Shown in pieces: positions 37,901-46,356 of a DNA stretch of 64,000 nucleotides. Every line of letters starts with the position of its first letter. Within the stretch, counting starts at the first letter, position 1. The stretch is taken from NCBI GenBank assembly GCA_000433475.1, contig HF993108.1:40342-104341 (forward strand), given 5' to 3'. The position numbers were made by a program, and so were the translations under genes. Source of the DNA: Mycoplasma sp. CAG:956. Its GTDB lineage: Bacteria > Bacillota_I > Bacilli_A > RF39 > UBA660. A model generated the notes under the pieces. That model ran no database searches, was not told the origin of the DNA, and saw only the letters and a list, made by a program, of their open reading frames with translations.

Positions 37901-40900
37901 ATTGTTGGTTATAACTCTTATGGTATTATCGAAAATGCTTATTCTACTGGCAATATTAATATTTCTTATCCTAATGTCGGGGGCATAGCTGGTGTTAACT
38001 ATGGTCGCGTTCAGTACGTTATAAGCAATGTTAAAATTATTTCTAATCAAGTTTATGCTGGTGGTATTGTTGGTAACGATTATAATAGTAATGTTTCTAA
38101 CACTTTGTTTACTGGTGAGTTATACTCCTCACTTAAAGATGAAATTCACCGTACAATTGGTAATGAAAACTTAAGTAACCATAATTTATATGCCTGGGCT
38201 TCCCAACGTATTAATGGTATGATTAGCAATAATTCTCAAGGTGAAGACTTAATAACTACTGAAGAATTAAATAATCCAGAATCTTACGTTACTAAAATTA
38301 ATATCGGTACTAGCTTTGCTACTCAGGATGTTGCCGGTAATAAAATTCCTAAACTATACTATGCTAATACTAATGAATTATTACCTAACCAAAAAGATAA
38401 TTATTTAAACATTATTGCTGATGATGTTTTAAAAGTAAAATCTATCAATGCTGTTAAAGATTTAACTAGTGCTGATGTAACTTTAGAAATTGCCAACGCA
38501 GATACTGAAAATATTAAAGTGACAGGAATCAAAATCGAGGATATCGAAGAAATTTCTGAGGATGATATAAAAATTTATAATGAAAATTCTGGAGTTCCTA
38601 ATACTTCAATCATTAGAGTAACTATAAGACCTAAATATTACTTAGATAGTTATCGTGTATCTAAATTATATTATACTGATAATGGCGTAAAAAAAGAGAT
38701 AACAGTTGATTCTAAGATTGATGTTACTTTCTTTAGAAATATTAATTCTGTTGATGATTTTCAAAAAATAAATACGAACTATTCCGAAAATTACAGTTTA
38801 AATGCTAATTTAGATTTTAGTAATATTAGCTCTTCTATTATCCGTAATGGCATTATGGTTAACCGTTTAGAGGGTAATAACTATACGATATCTAACTATA
38901 ATTTAGATACGAATAAAGGTGGTATTTATATATTTAAAGAAGTTAAGTCTTACATTAAAAATATTACTTTTGAAAATATTAATCTTACTTATACAGGTAC
39001 GGCATATACTACCGGCCTTGGTATTATTGGTAGTGCCTATGGAAAGGTAAGTAATGTTACTCTTAAAAATATGACTTTAGACGGCAAAAAATTGGTTAAT
39101 CATGTTGGCTTTATTGCTAATAGTTACGTTACTGATTATCGTAATATTACTATTGATGGTGCCAATCTATCAGGAACACATCGTCTGGGTAGTTTATATG
39201 CGGAAGGAGATACTTATTATTTAACCACAGTTTCTTTAAATAATGTTCATGTTGATGGGACTAGTGATTTTGTTGGTGGTCTCATTGGTTATAAGCATTA
39301 TGTTGATGCCCAAAGACATTATAATGTTACGGCTTCTTTGGTTCATGTTACCACAGCAGGTGGTACTTATAGTGGTATTGTTTATGGTTATGGAGCAGCA
39401 ACTAACGTAGAAGTTACAAACTCCTCGATTTCTGGTAACAATCAAGTAGGTGGCATCGGCGGTCAACAGGATACAGGTGGTACTTATAATCTTCATCTCG
39501 ATAATGTCGAAGTAACAGGCAAAGGCAGTCAAATTGGTGGTCTTTATGGTTACCATCGTACCATTGGCGATAGTTATATTAAAAATTCTCTAATTACTGG
39601 TGGTACTAGTCAAATCGGCGGTATTGGTGGTTACGGCGGCTACACTTTATATAATTGTTCTGTTATCAATACAACTATTTCATCACCTAATGCTAACAGT
39701 GTTGGTGGTCTAGAAGGTCTAAACTGGGATAGTAATCGTTATAACAACTATATTTATAAAGTTAAAGTCGAAGGTAAAAACTATGTTGGTGGTTTAATTG
39801 GCAATAAAAATGGTACTCCCAATAACAGTTACTATAATAACTTTGTTAATGCCGCTGTAACATCCAGTGGCGTAGGAGCAGGAGGCTTACTTGGTTATTA
39901 TCAAAATGATCTTGAAGGAGAAAATATTCGTCGTATCAACATTTATAATAATTTAATAGCTAGTTCAACAATCACCGCAAATGATGCAGCTGGCGGTCTT
40001 ATTGGTTCTATGTATAAAGCAACTGATCCTTTATATAACTTATTCTATTATAATGTTATCGCTGCTAATATAAATACAACAGGTTCCAATACAAATAGTG
40101 GTATTATTGTTGGTACTAACGATCTTTATATTAAAGGCTTAAAGAACTTATTTGTCTATAATAATTCTAAAATTAATGGTTTACCTGCCAGTACTACCGT
40201 AACAGGTCTTAGTGATACTATTACTTATATAAGTTTAAATAGTCTTAAAAATAATAGTTTAATTAAATCTTACTTAGGAAACTCTACAGCATTTAATTAT
40301 AGTGAAGTAGATAAAGGCTATTATCCTTATAATGGCGGTGCTGATGCTAAGTTATATCAAGTTCTATTACCAAGTGGTCCTATTACAACATTTAGAAGTC
40401 GTATGTTAATAAGTAACTTTAGACCACTATCAAACGTAACTATTTATCCAAGTAGTATTGATACTTTAAACTTTGACTTCGATACAATTGGTGATACTAT
40501 TACTATTAATGGTCATTCTTATGAAATAACTAATAATACTTTATCTGTTTATTATAACTATAATGAAGATATAACTTATACTTTAAGTAATGGTAGGTAT
40601 ACTAAAGAATATAGAATTTCTAAAGAAGACTTAAGAAATACCATAAATACTTTAAATGATTATTATTACTATTTAGACAATGGCAATATTATTAGTAACA
40701 ATGGTAACTTATTAGGTAATTATATTCATCTATATAAGAACGAAGCCTTAGATAGTGAAGGTAATATCTTAAATATCAATACTGGTGATATAAAAAAGAT
40801 AAGTGTTAAAAACTTTGAAAAATTAAGTAATCCCTTAGAAATAGTAAGTTATGAATATCGTAGTAGTAAAATAAATACTTATGGTACGTATTCAACTATT

Positions 40901-41737
40901 GATAATAAAAAGATGACTAATCAAATATTTATTAAAGGTATTAATATGGGCATGATTAGTTCTAATTTAAATAATTTAAAAAACAAAGTAATAATAGATA
41001 ATTATAATAACAAGAAAGTTTTAGTAACCTTAGTAAATGGTAAACTTACATCTTTAATGAATGATATTAAATTACCAAGTGATTTTATTAATCAAAATAT
41101 CATAGATATGACAAGTAATATCAATGATAATAGTAGTATAATCCTAGTTAAATATGATGATAATACATACTATGCTTTTGATTATAAAACTGGTAAAAAA
41201 CTAGAAATAGTAAGTTTAAATCAGGATGAAAATAAAAATAAGACCACCATTTCTATTACTGACTTTATGAAAAATTATTTAAGTAACACTAGTAAAAATA
41301 AGAATATAGTAAGTCTAGAAAAAAACTACGAAACTACTAATAATTTTATAACTAACTTAGATATGGATGAGATTATTAACTATACTGGTTATGATATTAG
41401 TGATAATAATACTGTAAATAGTAGTAATTCTAATAATATCTTAGATAATTATACTGTTTCTTATAATCCTTTAAAGAAGGAATATGAAATATATAATATA
41501 TCTTATATAACAAATAATAGTGTATCAGAAGAAAATGCTTCTACTAGCATTAATGATGTTATTAATAAGACTAGTACTTTACAAAATAGCTTTATTAAAA
41601 AATATAAAGGTAAAGATACTGATAGTATTAGTGGTAAGTATATATTTATAATAATTATTATTATAATTAGTATCGCTTTATCTCTTCTAGGTATTACTTT
41701 AAAAAGTATTTACTATAAAAAGAAAAACTTCTCTTAG
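31940..41737 (+). CDS. Giant modular surface protein: FN3-like, glycine-rich and GLUG/M26-like repeat domains
   Basis: 3265 residues. Order: signal anchor (about 4-22); beta-rich proximal domain (about 40-215); Asp/Asn/Lys linker (about 225-270); FN3-like domains (about 275-930); a lectin-like stretch (about 950-1040); a glycine-rich domain (about 1050-1250) with YVVVGGRGKYGYGYVAGGFN; and three blocks (starting near 1374, 1802 and 2266) that open with an INS-x-x-DW/DF phrase and LDF, as in the N-terminal part of M26 IgA1-protease-family proteins. Each is followed by GLUG-type repeats such as VGGLAGQ, VGGIVGYNS and VGGIAGVNYG, typical of beta-helices. A C-terminal membrane helix (about 3228-3255) has a basic tail. 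No HExxH or other protease motif is seen. Probably a very long adhesin-like effector of the ATPase complex. Confidence 0.75.
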   Translation: MKKSIIALCCLILVIIYFAFFQIRRVDKVSLDGYVSSISIEDIASNLKSSKNVTINLETVSDGDYLYKNNSNYYIGEENKTKVYLDVPIYNKDNSRVLNYLENSYINARYYDTGSLTNVTLADKNIYNTNVNERIDDDTYLFTKLKQNLYLNNVDLTLKLVNNDLTIPAYSIIYFNQDYLNYYYRVNSSLVLKTIDYLSLETKLNILDNTISYEALLTNLGLYSKTSKKDDYVPKPDKPNYDNKDNDNDNKKNDTSSDFDLIIKDTDIIINEDPDYDNNGTVENYVRPEVTFDGFNGNVYSATGNLTINDPASRIITNPTFVFKFDDKTYLRKSFFSNGQIKVTGLTPKTTFEIEGYFIFKNQNNETVKRTFYTGSVTTKDIEGLNAINFRYQINKIFPSKVVLDEFAFTNDADDEVIGGIKSINIKLNKQEFSVSSTLLNKLKNSNAITYQTPEVLESNTDYEGIIEVIDVSGNKLKVTNNTFNTKTSKKAPTVTINQVKTDLTFFEATINLSNKDKVALKDYHYEIYNTNNELVKEENLDSTKEANNILVDNLDSNELYKIYVIGSYDLEDGSGTLENQVLVSAQITTKPISALGYVKFIVQEQEITKDSGTYTLKINKESTDEKLIALLDRVIINVKHNDNIITTITISGEKVEDLKKLGTYEFQINGLNSNTEYTLEYQTIEKQINKEYLLAATANITNIKTLRTPAYAVITNQFTNESIIDFDVRIVDNDNAIQTNRALIQVKDELGNYVLLSELSINGNEQRITLNKLTKDTKYNIDIIAEGYNEGYTNITYKTNYVLEGSRILTTKLGVTGSIRLENLLSVVTSQNIFNLRYTDNFRFDGNSGINKIDTDIDNKVIKFSAMNGYANYSYYLPEYKDTPVIVTFKAKYAEGSNHEAAYLTVGAGSDATYPLNLTDEDQEYKIELIPDNGYLGFRVNETGGNNNTTTIEVTNFQIVPYLNYNAARTMEMAIYDRDYIFKDTTILSGNDLITEPDGTEATGHIGDGYARITNLATNATYNYAYTGTVSNFTVPETGNYKIEVWGASGGDNYSNKYLTANSHGGRGGYSSGTITLQKDDTLYVVVGGRGKYGYGYVAGGFNGGGSGGASSSGSGGGATDVRLKSGVTDTESLKSRIIVAGGGGGSDDAGTCYENCSLSNDGSGGAGGDLTTEGAYIDGILHTSYAAGQLPFTTKNFTGTLVDSSSLGIGENGSNTDTGGGGGGYYGGVATKHYNGGGSGGSSFISGHIGCISVNYKDNLQKDDTYQDYEEKYQYQGTFYINVTDNNFELTGTPEIPNDDFYIEILKSDGSNFGNYHYYLDDNETIDHKVTDMIVAYNFEKGTTYTLNLNIFMNNRYYTISTLNFTTDNQIRTIRTKEEFYNMSSTGNFLIDNDIDLRYSNRTIYGEFNGNIDFQGHKLLLNVKNSASRVFEKLGKGAIFKNMDMHIWYDEARSRYDTLTDYSSATFSNIMITIEEAVTTPAEQISFLVRVNRGTVDHFVVHNKAEIQVTRYFGFISNYIYGTVKNGYLYGEKINGNHNSSLDEIKYIGAIGAYMSENGYIENVYSLIDVVGYVDSEKPNQIQVGNLVGSVSRGTINNAYSYNEGTIRNTSNDASAGYYDQLNASKLYYVSPLKFSNDKSLKISKAALTSSEFQENTLNGEKAFDIENFVSYGYFPQLIMNEVMPKQEYIKLPSISDADILNILTTNVVSQSGNEAYVDILLRNPSEEKINDIKIQYLTTNIIKQVHNEDGTTTLSIKISNPSKYISVYGINSITATSKTGITYTTDFPSGTVVLNVDMYREINSEKDWLNMAKNSSENFSLQKDLDFKDYNNPIINTTITGKIEGNNHTISNMKVTTNEGIAFRVFQGRLSNLYFENLTKTNYATTSGLIGYLQSSATMDNVHVKNITLKLGFYTGGLAGLSRYSSNIKNSSVTNLNIIDTTDIDGMRVGGLAGQTESSNILNSYAQDLNLDLTNSSQLYAVGGIVGYNSYGIIENAYSTGNINISYPNVGGIAGVNYGRVQYVISNVKIISNQVYAGGIVGNDYNSNVSNTLFTGELYSSLKDEIHRTIGNENLSNHNLYAWASQRINGMISNNSQGEDLITTEELNNPESYVTKINIGTSFATQDVAGNKIPKLYYANTNELLPNQKDNYLNIIADDVLKVKSINAVKDLTSADVTLEIANADTENIKVTGIKIEDIEEISEDDIKIYNENSGVPNTSIIRVTIRPKYYLDSYRVSKLYYTDNGVKKEITVDSKIDVTFFRNINSVDDFQKINTNYSENYSLNANLDFSNISSSIIRNGIMVNRLEGNNYTISNYNLDTNKGGIYIFKEVKSYIKNITFENINLTYTGTAYTTGLGIIGSAYGKVSNVTLKNMTLDGKKLVNHVGFIANSYVTDYRNITIDGANLSGTHRLGSLYAEGDTYYLTTVSLNNVHVDGTSDFVGGLIGYKHYVDAQRHYNVTASLVHVTTAGGTYSGIVYGYGAATNVEVTNSSISGNNQVGGIGGQQDTGGTYNLHLDNVEVTGKGSQIGGLYGYHRTIGDSYIKNSLITGGTSQIGGIGGYGGYTLYNCSVINTTISSPNANSVGGLEGLNWDSNRYNNYIYKVKVEGKNYVGGLIGNKNGTPNNSYYNNFVNAAVTSSGVGAGGLLGYYQNDLEGENIRRINIYNNLIASSTITANDAAGGLIGSMYKATDPLYNLFYYNVIAANINTTGSNTNSGIIVGTNDLYIKGLKNLFVYNNSKINGLPASTTVTGLSDTITYISLNSLKNNSLIKSYLGNSTAFNYSEVDKGYYPYNGGADAKLYQVLLPSGPITTFRSRMLISNFRPLSNVTIYPSSIDTLNFDFDTIGDTITINGHSYEITNNTLSVYYNYNEDITYTLSNGRYTKEYRISKEDLRNTINTLNDYYYYLDNGNIISNNGNLLGNYIHLYKNEALDSEGNILNINTGDIKKISVKNFEKLSNPLEIVSYEYRSSKINTYGTYSTIDNKKMTNQIFIKGINMGMISSNLNNLKNKVIIDNYNNKKVLVTLVNGKLTSLMNDIKLPSDFINQNIIDMTSNINDNSSIILVKYDDNTYYAFDYKTGKKLEIVSLNQDENKNKTTISITDFMKNYLSNTSKNKNIVSLEKNYETTNNFITNLDMDEIINYTGYDISDNNTVNSSNSNNILDNYTVSYNPLKKEYEIYNISYITNNSVSEENASTSINDVINKTSTLQNSFIKKYKGKDTDSISGKYIFIIIIIIISIALSLLGITLKSIYYKKKNFS

Positions 41738-41752
41738 ATGAGGAGCTTTTTT
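41726..41752 (+). terminator. Terminator at the end of the ATPase/surface operon
   Basis: CTTCTC and GAGGAG arms (one G-T pair) around the stop codon, followed by CTTTTTT. Confidence 0.65.
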
Positions 41753-41874
41753 AAATCGTGTTTTAAACTTAAAAATTTTAAAAAGATACCAAAAATTTAA
41801 AAAATAACTTCTAATAATTATTAAACTAATGGAAAAACCAAGTAATATATGATATATTGATATCGAGGTTTGTT

Positions 41875-42297
41875 ATGATAAAAAAAATGTATACAAAGTA
41901 TAAAGAAATAATTAATTATTTAATATTTGGAGTACTGACTACTGTTATTAGTCTTATCGTTTATTATGGTCTAACTTATACGATAATTAATCCTGATAAT
42001 GCCTTAATGCTACAAGTTGCCAATATTATCTCTTGGATAGCCGGTGTCTTATTTGCATATTTTACTAATCGTAAATATGTCTTTGAATCTAAGAATACCA
42101 ATAAAGTAAGAGAATTTACTTCATTTGTTGGTGCTAGAGTTACAACATTACTTTTAGACATGGCTATTATGGGTATTGGTGTAACTGTGTTACATGGTAA
42201 CGATAAGGTTATGAAACTAATTAGTCAAGTCTTAGTTATTGTTGGTAACTACATGTTAAGTAAAGTATTTGTTTTTAGAAAGAAGGAAGAAAAATGA
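41875..42297 (+). CDS. GtrA-family membrane protein
   Basis: 140 residues, four membrane helices, opening IIYLIFGVLTTVISL-like (EIINYLIFGVLTTVIS) and ending with NYMLSKVFVFRK, the GtrA signature. GtrA-type proteins are thought to flip or guide polyprenyl-phosphate sugars used to decorate the cell surface. The ATG at 41875 is preferred over an upstream TTG because GAGG lies 7 bases before it. It overlaps galE by 4 bases and lies in a cluster with a GtrB-like transferase. Confidence 0.85.
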   Translation: MIKKMYTKYKEIINYLIFGVLTTVISLIVYYGLTYTIINPDNALMLQVANIISWIAGVLFAYFTNRKYVFESKNTNKVREFTSFVGARVTTLLLDMAIMGIGVTVLHGNDKVMKLISQVLVIVGNYMLSKVFVFRKKEEK

Positions 42298-43298
42298 AAG
42301 TTTTAGTTACAGGATGTTGTGGATATATAGGAAGTCATACTTGTGTTGAGCTTATTAAAGCTGGATACGAAGTAGTAGGCTTAGATAATTTTTCTAATAG
42401 TAAAAAAGATGTTTTAGATAGAATATTTATGATTACTAATGAAGAGATTACTTTTTATGAAGGAGATATGCAAAATATTGATATCTTAAGAAGAATATTT
42501 AGTGAAAATAAGATTACTAGTGTAATTGATTTCGCAGCTTATAAAGCTGTTGGTGAATCGGTTAGTAAACCTATTGAATATTATATGAATAATGTTTCAT
42601 CAGTTTTAAACTTACTTAAAGCTATGAAAGAATATCATGTTAAAAACTTAGTGTTCTCATCTTCAGCAACCGTTTATGGCGATCCTGAGATTGTACCAAT
42701 TACCGAAGAATGTAAAACTGGTGGCACTACTAATCCTTATGGTACTAGTAAATTATTTGTTGAACAAATTCTTAAAGATACTTATAATGCTGATAAAACT
42801 AATGATTTTTGTATTTTAAGATACTTTAACCCAATAGGTGCTCACGATAGTGGACTTTTAGGGGAAAATCCTAATGGTATTCCTGCTAATTTAATGCCAT
42901 ATATTTGTCGTGTTGCTAGTAAAAAATTAGACCATTTAAGTATTTATGGTAATGATTATGATACACCAGATGGTACTGGGGTTAGAGATTATATCCATGT
43001 TATGGATTTAGCTAGAGGACATGTTTTAGCCCTAAAAAAATTAGAAAAAGAACATAGTGGTTTATTTATCTATAATCTCGGTATGGGAAAAGGTGTAAGT
43101 GTCTTAGAAATGGTGGAAACATTTAAAAGAGTTAACAAAGTTGATGTTCCTTATATAATTGCACCTCGTCGTCCTGGCGACATTGCCACTTGTTATAGCA
43201 ACCCAAGTAAAGCTAAAGAAGAATTAGGATTTACTTGTGAAAAAACTTTAGAAGATATGGTAAGTAGTGCTTGGAACTATGAACATAAAAATATCTAA
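42294..43298 (+). CDS. galE: UDP-glucose 4-epimerase
   Basis: A 334-residue short-chain dehydrogenase with NAD loop TGCCGYIGSH (7-16), catalytic SSSATVYG with the YGTSK (Tyr-x-x-x-Lys) pair near residue 148, and GVRDYIHVMDLA. It interconverts UDP-glucose and UDP-galactose (and often the N-acetyl forms), supplying nucleotide sugar. Length is normal (about 330-340). Its ATG overlaps the gtrA-like stop, pointing to surface glycosylation and not galactose breakdown. Confidence 0.92.
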   Translation: MKVLVTGCCGYIGSHTCVELIKAGYEVVGLDNFSNSKKDVLDRIFMITNEEITFYEGDMQNIDILRRIFSENKITSVIDFAAYKAVGESVSKPIEYYMNNVSSVLNLLKAMKEYHVKNLVFSSSATVYGDPEIVPITEECKTGGTTNPYGTSKLFVEQILKDTYNADKTNDFCILRYFNPIGAHDSGLLGENPNGIPANLMPYICRVASKKLDHLSIYGNDYDTPDGTGVRDYIHVMDLARGHVLALKKLEKEHSGLFIYNLGMGKGVSVLEMVETFKRVNKVDVPYIIAPRRPGDIATCYSNPSKAKEELGFTCEKTLEDMVSSAWNYEHKNI

Positions 43299-43331
43299 TT
43301 AAAAAATAAAAAAAGAATAAGAGGAATATTT

Positions 43332-43775
43332 ATGAATAATAAAAAAATTGGTTTGGCAGTAGAAGATAGAATGCATTTTTTAGGACTTAATCAAAAAAGT
43401 TTTGCTGAAAGCTTATTTATGACAGAAAAAGAACTAAAAGAATATTTAAGAGGTAAGAAAGATTTTTCTCTAGAGTTAATTGAATTAATCGCTCTAAATT
43501 TAAAGACAACTCCTGAAGATTTAATGCTTTCTAAGAATAATAAATTATTATTTAGAGGTTACTTAGAATCGCAAGCTAGAAGAAGAAAATTACATAAAAT
43601 AGGGGATATAGCCGGTATTATTGGAGCTATTATCATTTGCATTTGCTTGTGTATAATGGATGTTACCCTAATAATTAATGAAATTAATTCAACATCAGGC
43701 TTAGTCATCAGTTCAGCTATAATAATAATGTTTTTAGTAATCGACATTGTAAATAAAGTTCAAAGTAAATTTTAA
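43332..43775 (+). CDS. HTH-domain membrane protein
   Basis: 147 residues: an N-terminal Xre-like helix-turn-helix (about 8-65; NQKSFAESLFMTEKELKEYL) and two C-terminal membrane helices (about 92-112 and 120-140). Such HTH plus membrane proteins are putative membrane-tethered regulators. RBS AGAGGAAT. Its target may be the surrounding glycosylation operon; that is inference. Confidence 0.65.
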   Translation: MNNKKIGLAVEDRMHFLGLNQKSFAESLFMTEKELKEYLRGKKDFSLELIELIALNLKTTPEDLMLSKNNKLLFRGYLESQARRRKLHKIGDIAGIIGAIIICICLCIMDVTLIINEINSTSGLVISSAIIIMFLVIDIVNKVQSKF

Positions 43776-43805
43776 ATGTGGATACTAGAAGAAAGAGAGT
43801 AGTTT

Positions 43806-44759
43806 ATGAAAAAAAATTTAATATCCATTGTTGTGCCTTGCTACAATGAAGAAGAAGCTATACCTTTATATTATGAGGCTATGCAAAAACAAATGACGAA
43901 AATGGATTATGTTGATTTTGAAATTATCTTTGTAAATGATGGGTCAAAAGATAAAAGCTTAGAAATAATGCGCACCTTATCTAAAAAAGATAAAAGAATT
44001 CGATATGTTTCATTTTCCCGTAACTTTGGTAAAGAAGCTGGAATGTATGCTGGTCTAGAGGCTACAACAGGCGATTTTATTACTACTATGGATGTTGACT
44101 TACAAGACCCACCAGAGCTTTTAGAAGAAATGTATAAAGGTATTACCGAAGAAGGTTACGACTGTGTTGCTACTAAATCAACATCGCGTAATGGTTATTC
44201 ACCATTAAGAAAACTTTTTACAAAGTGGTTTTATGATATTATTGGGCATATTTCCAAGACCGAAATGGTGGCTGGTGCCAGAGACTACCGCTTAATGACT
44301 CGTCAAATGGTTGATGCTATCCTTTCTTTAAAAGAATATAACCGCTATTCTAAAGGCTTATTTTCCTTTGTTGGCTTCGATACCAAATGGATTGAATTTG
44401 AAAATCAAGAACGTAGTGCTGGTACAACTAAATGGAATTTCTGGAAATTATTTTCTTATGCCGTTGATGGCATTGTTGGTTTCTCAACTGAACCCCTTAT
44501 CTTTGCCGCTTTCATTGGTTTAGTTTTCTGCCTAATTGCTTTTATCATGATAATTGTTATTATCGTTAGAACAATTATTTGGTCTGACCCTGTTGCTGGT
44601 TGGCCAAGTTTGGCTTGCATTATCTTCTTTGTTGGTGGCATTAACTTATTTTGCACTGGTATTATTGGTGAATACTTAGCTAAAACCTACTTAGAAACTA
44701 AAAAACGTCCTATTTATATTGTTAAAGAAACCGAAAAAACAAGAAAGGATGCGAAGTAA
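43806..44759 (+). CDS. GT2-family glycosyltransferase (GtrB/DPM1-like)
   Basis: 317 residues with the GT-A fold: ISIVVPCYNEEEAIPLYY at the start, NDGSKDKS near 55, the metal-binding MDVDLQDPPE near 97 and two C-terminal membrane helices (about 232-258 and 268-292). The family transfers glucose or a related sugar from a nucleotide to polyprenyl phosphate on the cytoplasmic face. With the GtrA-like protein and GalE it makes a complete donor-forming set. Confidence 0.9.
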   Translation: MKKNLISIVVPCYNEEEAIPLYYEAMQKQMTKMDYVDFEIIFVNDGSKDKSLEIMRTLSKKDKRIRYVSFSRNFGKEAGMYAGLEATTGDFITTMDVDLQDPPELLEEMYKGITEEGYDCVATKSTSRNGYSPLRKLFTKWFYDIIGHISKTEMVAGARDYRLMTRQMVDAILSLKEYNRYSKGLFSFVGFDTKWIEFENQERSAGTTKWNFWKLFSYAVDGIVGFSTEPLIFAAFIGLVFCLIAFIMIIVIIVRTIIWSDPVAGWPSLACIIFFVGGINLFCTGIIGEYLAKTYLETKKRPIYIVKETEKTRKDAK

Positions 44760-44761
44760 GT

Positions 44762-46228
44762 ATGGGAATTATTATTTGTATTTTACTAGGACTTTTTATG
44801 GCTTTCGAGCCGATAACTGATAATGACTACTTTTGGCATGTCGTTGTTGGTAAATGGATAAATAATAATCATATTATCCCTAACCATGAATTGTTTTCCT
44901 GGGCTAGTGGTAAAGCTTGGATAGCTCATGAATGGCTAAACGAAGTAATTATGTATAAAATGGGTGATATGGGTTGTTTAATTTTAATGCTAGTTATCTT
45001 CCTAGTCTTATATATATTAATGGCTAAGATGCTAAAATTAGAATGGAAAAAACTATTTGATTTTCGCTTATGTTATTTCCTTCTAATGACTGTTTTCTTT
45101 AAAGTTACGGGACCCCGTCCTTATATTGTTAGTTTAGTATTTCTAGCTTACTTAGTATATGTTTTATTTAGTTACCTAGATGATAAAAAATGGACTCAAA
45201 AACTAATTTATACTTTACCAATTTTACAAATACTATGGGTTAACTTTCATGGTGGCTCTAGTAGTTTAATTTATTTATTCATCATTGGCATCTTTATGTG
45301 TGATATCTTTGTTAAAATTTTTAAATTTAAACCTAATAGATGGAATACATTTAAATTAAACAAAAAACAAATTAAAACTTTAAGTATTGTTTTAGTCTTA
45401 ACGATTATAGCCTCATGCTTAAATCCCTTCGGACCAAAAATGCTTTTATATCCATTTAGCAATATGTTAGATGATTCCATGACTAGTTACATTTTAGAAT
45501 GGAATAGCCCAAGTTTCCATAATTTTCTAGGCTTATATATCTTTATTACGATAGCTTTTCCATTATTTAACTTAATATTACAAAAAAAAGATATGAAAAT
45601 GCATGAAATTGGTTTTCAATTAATGTTTCTATTTATGGCTTTAAAGAGTCAAAGATTTATTGGAATGTATGGTATTTATTCTTGTTGGAATATTGGTAAG
45701 TATTTCTTTGTTACTGATGATATTTATACTTACTTAAAGAAACCATTTAAAAAATTAGAAAAACCAATCTATTATTTAACTTGTGCTATCTTAGTATTAG
45801 GAACCGTTTTTGTTGGTTATAAACAAATAAATAGTTTTAAAAATACTGGCATAATTGATAACGATGGCTTTTATAGTGATGAAGCTGTTGAAAAAATAGT
45901 AGAATTAAAACCTCAAAGGCTATATAATGACTACTCACAAGGTGGCTACTTACTATATAAACTAGATAACTTAAATGCCTTAGATAAAGTTAAAATATTC
46001 AGTTATGGCTTAGGTGATGTCTTTAGTAATGACTTACTTCCTGATACAATGAACTTACAAGATTTACAAACTGATCCTAAAGAATTATTAGATAAATATA
46101 ATTTTGATTATCTACTTACTACAAGTACCCATACCTTACATTATTATTTAGAAGCAAGTAGTGATTATGAACTTATTTATAGTGATAATATGTGTTATAT
46201 CTTTAAAGCTATCAATAATTCTATTTAA
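44762..46228 (+). CDS. Polytopic membrane protein, probable GT-C glycosyltransferase
   Basis: 488 residues with about ten membrane helices. An early extracytoplasmic loop contains DNDYFWHVVVGKWI (about 20-33) and WIAHEWLNEV, with acidic residues placed as in GT-C enzymes. The C-terminal soluble part (about 370-488) contains YNDYSQGGYLLYKL and FDYLLTTS. It begins 2 bases after the GT2 gene, so it likely uses the polyprenyl-linked sugar to modify a surface protein or polymer. No specific family name is certain. Confidence 0.6.
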   Translation: MGIIICILLGLFMAFEPITDNDYFWHVVVGKWINNNHIIPNHELFSWASGKAWIAHEWLNEVIMYKMGDMGCLILMLVIFLVLYILMAKMLKLEWKKLFDFRLCYFLLMTVFFKVTGPRPYIVSLVFLAYLVYVLFSYLDDKKWTQKLIYTLPILQILWVNFHGGSSSLIYLFIIGIFMCDIFVKIFKFKPNRWNTFKLNKKQIKTLSIVLVLTIIASCLNPFGPKMLLYPFSNMLDDSMTSYILEWNSPSFHNFLGLYIFITIAFPLFNLILQKKDMKMHEIGFQLMFLFMALKSQRFIGMYGIYSCWNIGKYFFVTDDIYTYLKKPFKKLEKPIYYLTCAILVLGTVFVGYKQINSFKNTGIIDNDGFYSDEAVEKIVELKPQRLYNDYSQGGYLLYKLDNLNALDKVKIFSYGLGDVFSNDLLPDTMNLQDLQTDPKELLDKYNFDYLLTTSTHTLHYYLEASSDYELIYSDNMCYIFKAINNSI

Positions 46229-46232
46229 TTAT

Positions 46233-46265
46233 TAAAATAAGAAGTAATGAATTTACTTCTTATTT
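46233..46265 (+). terminator. Strong rho-independent terminator
   Basis: AAAATAAGAAGTAA, loop TGAA, TTTACTTCTTATTTT. It closes the glycosylation operon. Confidence 0.85.
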
Positions 46266-46356
46266 TGATCTAAATATAGTTGCGAAAATTATAGGGCTAT
46301 GTTAGGATTATTAAGAGTTAACAAAAGAAATCTTTGAAAGAAAAAGAGTGATAAAA

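Noticed and set aside
39236..39556. Minus-strand open frame in the GLUG repeat region
   Set aside because: Antisense shadow of repeated Asn/Gly/Val codons, no RBS.
31940..41737. M26-type IgA1 protease activity
   Set aside because: Only the repeat-type modules are seen; no HExxH zinc motif and the C-terminus is a membrane anchor.
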